Of a stretch of DNA of 9,284 nt, positions 7,693 to 9,284 are shown one piece after another. A model generated the notes under the pieces. That model saw only the letters and a list, made by a program, of their open reading frames with translations, made no database searches and was not told the DNA's origin. Within the stretch, counting starts at the first letter, position 1; each line of letters begins with the position of its first letter. Source of the DNA: Ruminococcaceae bacterium UBA1236 (lineage in GTDB: Bacteria; Bacillota; Clostridia; Oscillospirales; Acutalibacteraceae); contig DBWO01000016.1 in NCBI GenBank assembly GCA_002309055.1, forward strand, positions 49,867 to 59,150, in the 5' to 3' direction. Made by a program: the position numbers and the translations under genes.

Positions 7693-7701
7693 TAAATTGT
7701 A
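7687..7701 (+). promoter_or_regulatory. OhrR-type operator overlapping the -10 box
   Basis: TACAATT-A-AATTGTA is a perfect 15-bp palindrome covering the -10 box and the likely transcription start. From memory it matches the Bacillus subtilis OhrR operator repeat base for base. An OhrR homologue is encoded in the same operon, so autoregulated repression relieved by organic peroxides is the natural reading. Confidence 0.85.
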
Positions 7702-7757
7702 TTAAATAGAGTTGCGTGAATACAGCTTAAGCGCACAGGAAAAAGGAGGCAATATAA

Positions 7758-8021
7758 ATGTTCCATTACGACTATATGACAAAGGGCGTTTGCGCCCGGG
7801 TTATCAGCTTTGACCTTGACGGCGACAAAGTGAGAAACATATCCTTTCTCGGCGGCTGCAACGGCAACCTCAAGGCAATATCAAAACTGCTCGAGGGCAA
7901 AACGGTTGATGAAATTGAGAGCGCGCTTCTCGGCAACACCTGCGGACCGAGACCCACATCCTGCGCGGACCAGCTTGCCAAAGCCGTGAGAGCGGGATAT
8001 AACAAATCCCTCGGCGCGTGA
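7758..8021 (+). CDS. Small TSCPD-domain protein with four conserved cysteines
   Basis: This 87-residue soluble protein is made of a single TSCPD domain. Four cysteines lie at C12 (GVCA), C34 (GGCNGN), C62 and C69 (TCGPRPTSCADQLA), a pattern recalling the zinc-binding C-terminal domain of some ribonucleotide reductases, to which the TSCPD family is related. Stand-alone members (TIGR03905 type) have no established function. AAGGAGG (7744-7750) lies 7 nt before the ATG, giving very strong expected translation. The gene is first in a two-gene operon, one base before the peroxide-sensor gene ohrR, behind an OhrR-type operator. This is where ohrA or another detoxifying gene is usually found. A role in handling peroxides, metal or thiol damage, or repair of an oxidant-sensitive enzyme is inference only. 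Confidence 0.9.
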   Translation: MFHYDYMTKGVCARVISFDLDGDKVRNISFLGGCNGNLKAISKLLEGKTVDEIESALLGNTCGPRPTSCADQLAKAVRAGYNKSLGA

Positions 8022-8022
8022 T

Positions 8023-8454
8023 ATGGGCAAGTACGATTGTCTGAAACTGGATAACCAGATCTGCTTCCCCCTCTACGCCTGCAGCAAAGGCATTGTGAAA
8101 GCGTACAAGCCGTTTCTTGATGAAATAGGCCTCACCTATACGCAGTATATTGCGATGATGGTGCTGTGGGAGCACGGGGAGATAAGCTCAAAGGAGCTCG
8201 GCAACTGCCTCTATCTTGACTCCGGCACCTTAACGCCGGTGCTCAAGACCCTTGAGAGCAAAGGGCTCATCACCCGCGCCCGCTCGCACGAGGATGAGAG
8301 AAACCTGATTGTCGCTCTCACAAACAGCGGCCTCGCCTTAAGGGACAGGGCAGTTGATGTGCCCGCAAAAATGAGCGCGTGCTCCTCGCTTTCGCAGGAA
8401 GACGCCGCAGAGCTCTACAGAATACTGAGAGAACTTATGAAAAGTTTCGCATAA
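8023..8454 (+). CDS. ohrR: OhrR-family (MarR) organic-peroxide-sensing repressor
   Basis: This 143-residue winged-helix dimer belongs to the MarR superfamily and resembles Bacillus OhrR along its whole length: LDNQICFPLYA at the N-terminus, YTQY, WEHGEIS, LYLDSGTLTPVLK (recognition helix region) and the wing with HEDERN. C14 matches the sensing Cys15 of B. subtilis OhrR, and Y18 and Y28 match the two tyrosines that hydrogen-bond it. Four more cysteines are present (C6, C20, C62, C120). C120 lies about where two-cysteine OhrR proteins such as that of Xanthomonas have their resolving cysteine (Cys127 there), so this may be a disulfide-type switch. The ATG is one base after the TSCPD stop and has no Shine-Dalgarno, so translation is probably coupled to the upstream gene, keeping repressor levels low. 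Confidence 0.93.
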   Translation: MGKYDCLKLDNQICFPLYACSKGIVKAYKPFLDEIGLTYTQYIAMMVLWEHGEISSKELGNCLYLDSGTLTPVLKTLESKGLITRARSHEDERNLIVALTNSGLALRDRAVDVPAKMSACSSLSQEDAAELYRILRELMKSFA

Positions 8455-8478
8455 AGCATCTTTAATTCTGTCATTTTT

Positions 8479-8511
8479 CCCCCGAATTATGTGTTATTCG
8501 GGGGATTTTTT
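8479..8511 (+). terminator. Rho-independent terminator after ohrR
   Basis: CCCCCGAAT (8479-8487) pairs perfectly with ATTCGGGGG (8496-8504) across an 8-nt loop, followed by one A and six Ts (8506-8511). It separates the TSCPD-ohrR operon from pckA. Confidence 0.93.
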
Positions 8512-8564
8512 GCAATATGCATAAAAGCTTCTTGCAAAACAGACTTTTTTCGCTTTTTTGTATA

Positions 8565-8593
8565 TTGACATTTTTTCCTTGTTCATATACTAT
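8565..8593 (+). promoter_or_regulatory. Promoter for pckA
   Basis: A perfect TTGACA (8565-8570) is followed after 17 bp by TACTAT (8588-8593, 4 of 6). An alternative -10, TATACT (8586-8591, 5 of 6), gives a short 15-bp spacer. The region upstream (8530-8565) is T-rich. The exact -10 is uncertain, but a promoter here is well supported because a terminator precedes it. Confidence 0.75.
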
Positions 8594-8596
8594 ATA

Positions 8597-8643
8597 CGCG
8601 TAAAATAATCACGCGCGCAGGGAAGCGGAAAACCTCCCCCTGC
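8597..8643 (+). promoter_or_regulatory. Inverted repeats at the pckA transcription start and leader
   Basis: CGCGT (8597-8601) and ACGCG (8611-8615) form an inverted repeat across the likely transcription start, which could be an operator. Just after it, GCAGGG (8617-8622) and CCCTGC (8638-8643) can form a leader hairpin, with a small GG-AAAA-CC helix inside. No known riboswitch or regulator site is recognised. Gluconeogenic pckA is commonly regulated, so a control element here is plausible but unproven. Confidence 0.35.
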
Positions 8644-8664
8644 CGTGAGAAAGAGGTAAACATT

Positions 8665-9284
8665 ATGGCAAACATCAATCTCGAAAAATACGGCATTTCC
8701 GGCGTTAAGGAAATCGTTTACAATCCCTCATTTGAGATGCTCTTTGAGGAAGAGACCAAACCCGGTCTTGAGGGCTTCGATGTGGGTAAAGTTACCGAGC
8801 TCGGCGCGGTAAACGTTATGACCGGCATCTACACCGGCCGCTCACCCAAGGACAAATACATCGTTATGGATGAAAACTCCAAGGACACCGTATGGTGGAC
8901 CACCCCCGAATATCCCAACGACAACCATCCCCTTTCAAAGGATAACTGGGCAAAGCTCAAGGATATAGCCATCAAAGAGCTCTCAAACAAACGCCTGTTT
9001 GTTGTGGACGCTTTCTGCGGCACCAACCCCGACACCCGCATGGCAATCCGCTTCATCGTTGAGGTTGCCTGGCAGGCGCACTTCATCAAGAACATGTTCA
9101 TAATTCCCTCCGCGGCAGACCTTGAAAACTTTGAGCCCGATTTCGTTATTTACAACGCTTCCAAGGCAAAGGTTGACGATTACAAAGAGATGGGCCTCAA
9201 CTCCGAGACCGCTGTTGCTTTCAACATCACAAGCCGTGAATCCGTTATCATCAACACCTGGTACGGCGGCGAGATGAAGAAGGG
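8665..9284 (+). CDS. pckA: Phosphoenolpyruvate carboxykinase (ATP), 5' part, runs off the window
   Basis: The first 206 codons are present of a family usually ~530 residues long. PckA interconverts oxaloacetate + ATP and PEP + CO2 + ADP in the cytoplasm; in fermenting anaerobes it often runs toward oxaloacetate, making ATP on the way to succinate. Visible motifs are YTGRSPKDKY with the substrate-binding R59 (Arg65 in E. coli), WWTTPEYPND, FVVDAFCGTNP, and near the edge WYGGEMKKG with Y200 and K205-K206, matching Tyr207 and Lys212/213 at the oxaloacetate and metal site. The P-loop and the rest lie beyond base 9284. AGAGG (8652-8656) lies 8 nt before the ATG. Codon choice is strongly biased (for example AAG, AAC, GGC), as in a highly expressed gene. 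Confidence 0.97.
   Translation, partial: MANINLEKYGISGVKEIVYNPSFEMLFEEETKPGLEGFDVGKVTELGAVNVMTGIYTGRSPKDKYIVMDENSKDTVWWTTPEYPNDNHPLSKDNWAKLKDIAIKELSNKRLFVVDAFCGTNPDTRMAIRFIVEVAWQAHFIKNMFIIPSAADLENFEPDFVIYNASKAKVDDYKEMGLNSETAVAFNITSRESVIINTWYGGEMKK

Noticed and set aside
8829..9101. 90-codon minus-strand open frame inside pckA
   Set aside because: It lies within strongly conserved PckA coding sequence and shows no independent support.
1..9284. Mobile elements, tRNA/rRNA genes, CRISPR repeats, known riboswitches
   Set aside because: I saw no transposase or integrase motifs, no regularly spaced repeats, no cloverleaf-like segments and no riboswitch cores; the intergenic spaces are explained by promoters, operators and terminators.

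Overview
This 9.3 kb window looks like ordinary chromosome from a low- to mid-GC Gram-positive bacterium, most likely an anaerobic gut Clostridia (Oscillospiraceae/Ruminococcaceae-like). The reasons are strong AGGAGG-type ribosome binding sites, canonical sigma-A promoters, U-tract hairpin terminators, an ATP-type PEP carboxykinase, a Bacillus-type OhrR, and the adjacent walJ-rlmH pair. All genes are on the plus strand and close-packed. I see no mobile element, RNA gene or CRISPR array. The taxonomic call is inference from gene content and signal style.

Layout. Positions 1-4655 hold the 3' end of an aldo/keto reductase with a two-cluster iron-sulfur tail, a cytoplasmic GH127 (DUF1680) beta-L-arabinofuranosidase-like enzyme, and a Cu(+)-exporting P-type ATPase. 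The gaps are short (17 and 27 nt) and show no promoter, and a strong terminator follows at 4751-4796. Positions 4817-7587 hold an extended -10 promoter, murA (peptidoglycan precursor synthesis, TTG start), a hairpin, then walJ/yycJ (MBL-fold hydrolase) and rlmH (23S rRNA methyltransferase), closed by a second strong terminator. Positions 7664-8511 hold a near-consensus promoter overlapping a perfect OhrR-type palindrome, a small four-cysteine TSCPD-domain protein and an ohrR-like regulator, ended by a third terminator. From 8565 a new promoter drives pckA, which runs off the window.

Two things stand out. (1) The TSCPD-ohrR pair: the promoter carries what I recall as the exact OhrR operator of Bacillus (TACAATTAAATTGTA), and the regulator keeps the redox-sensing cysteine. 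Yet the gene in the position normally held by an organic hydroperoxide reductase is an uncharacterised small cysteine-rich protein. That links the TSCPD family to peroxide or thiol stress as a testable hypothesis. (2) The copper ATPase ends in an extra HMA domain that has its own well-spaced Shine-Dalgarno and an in-frame ATG. One gene may therefore produce both the pump and a free 69-residue CopZ-like chaperone.
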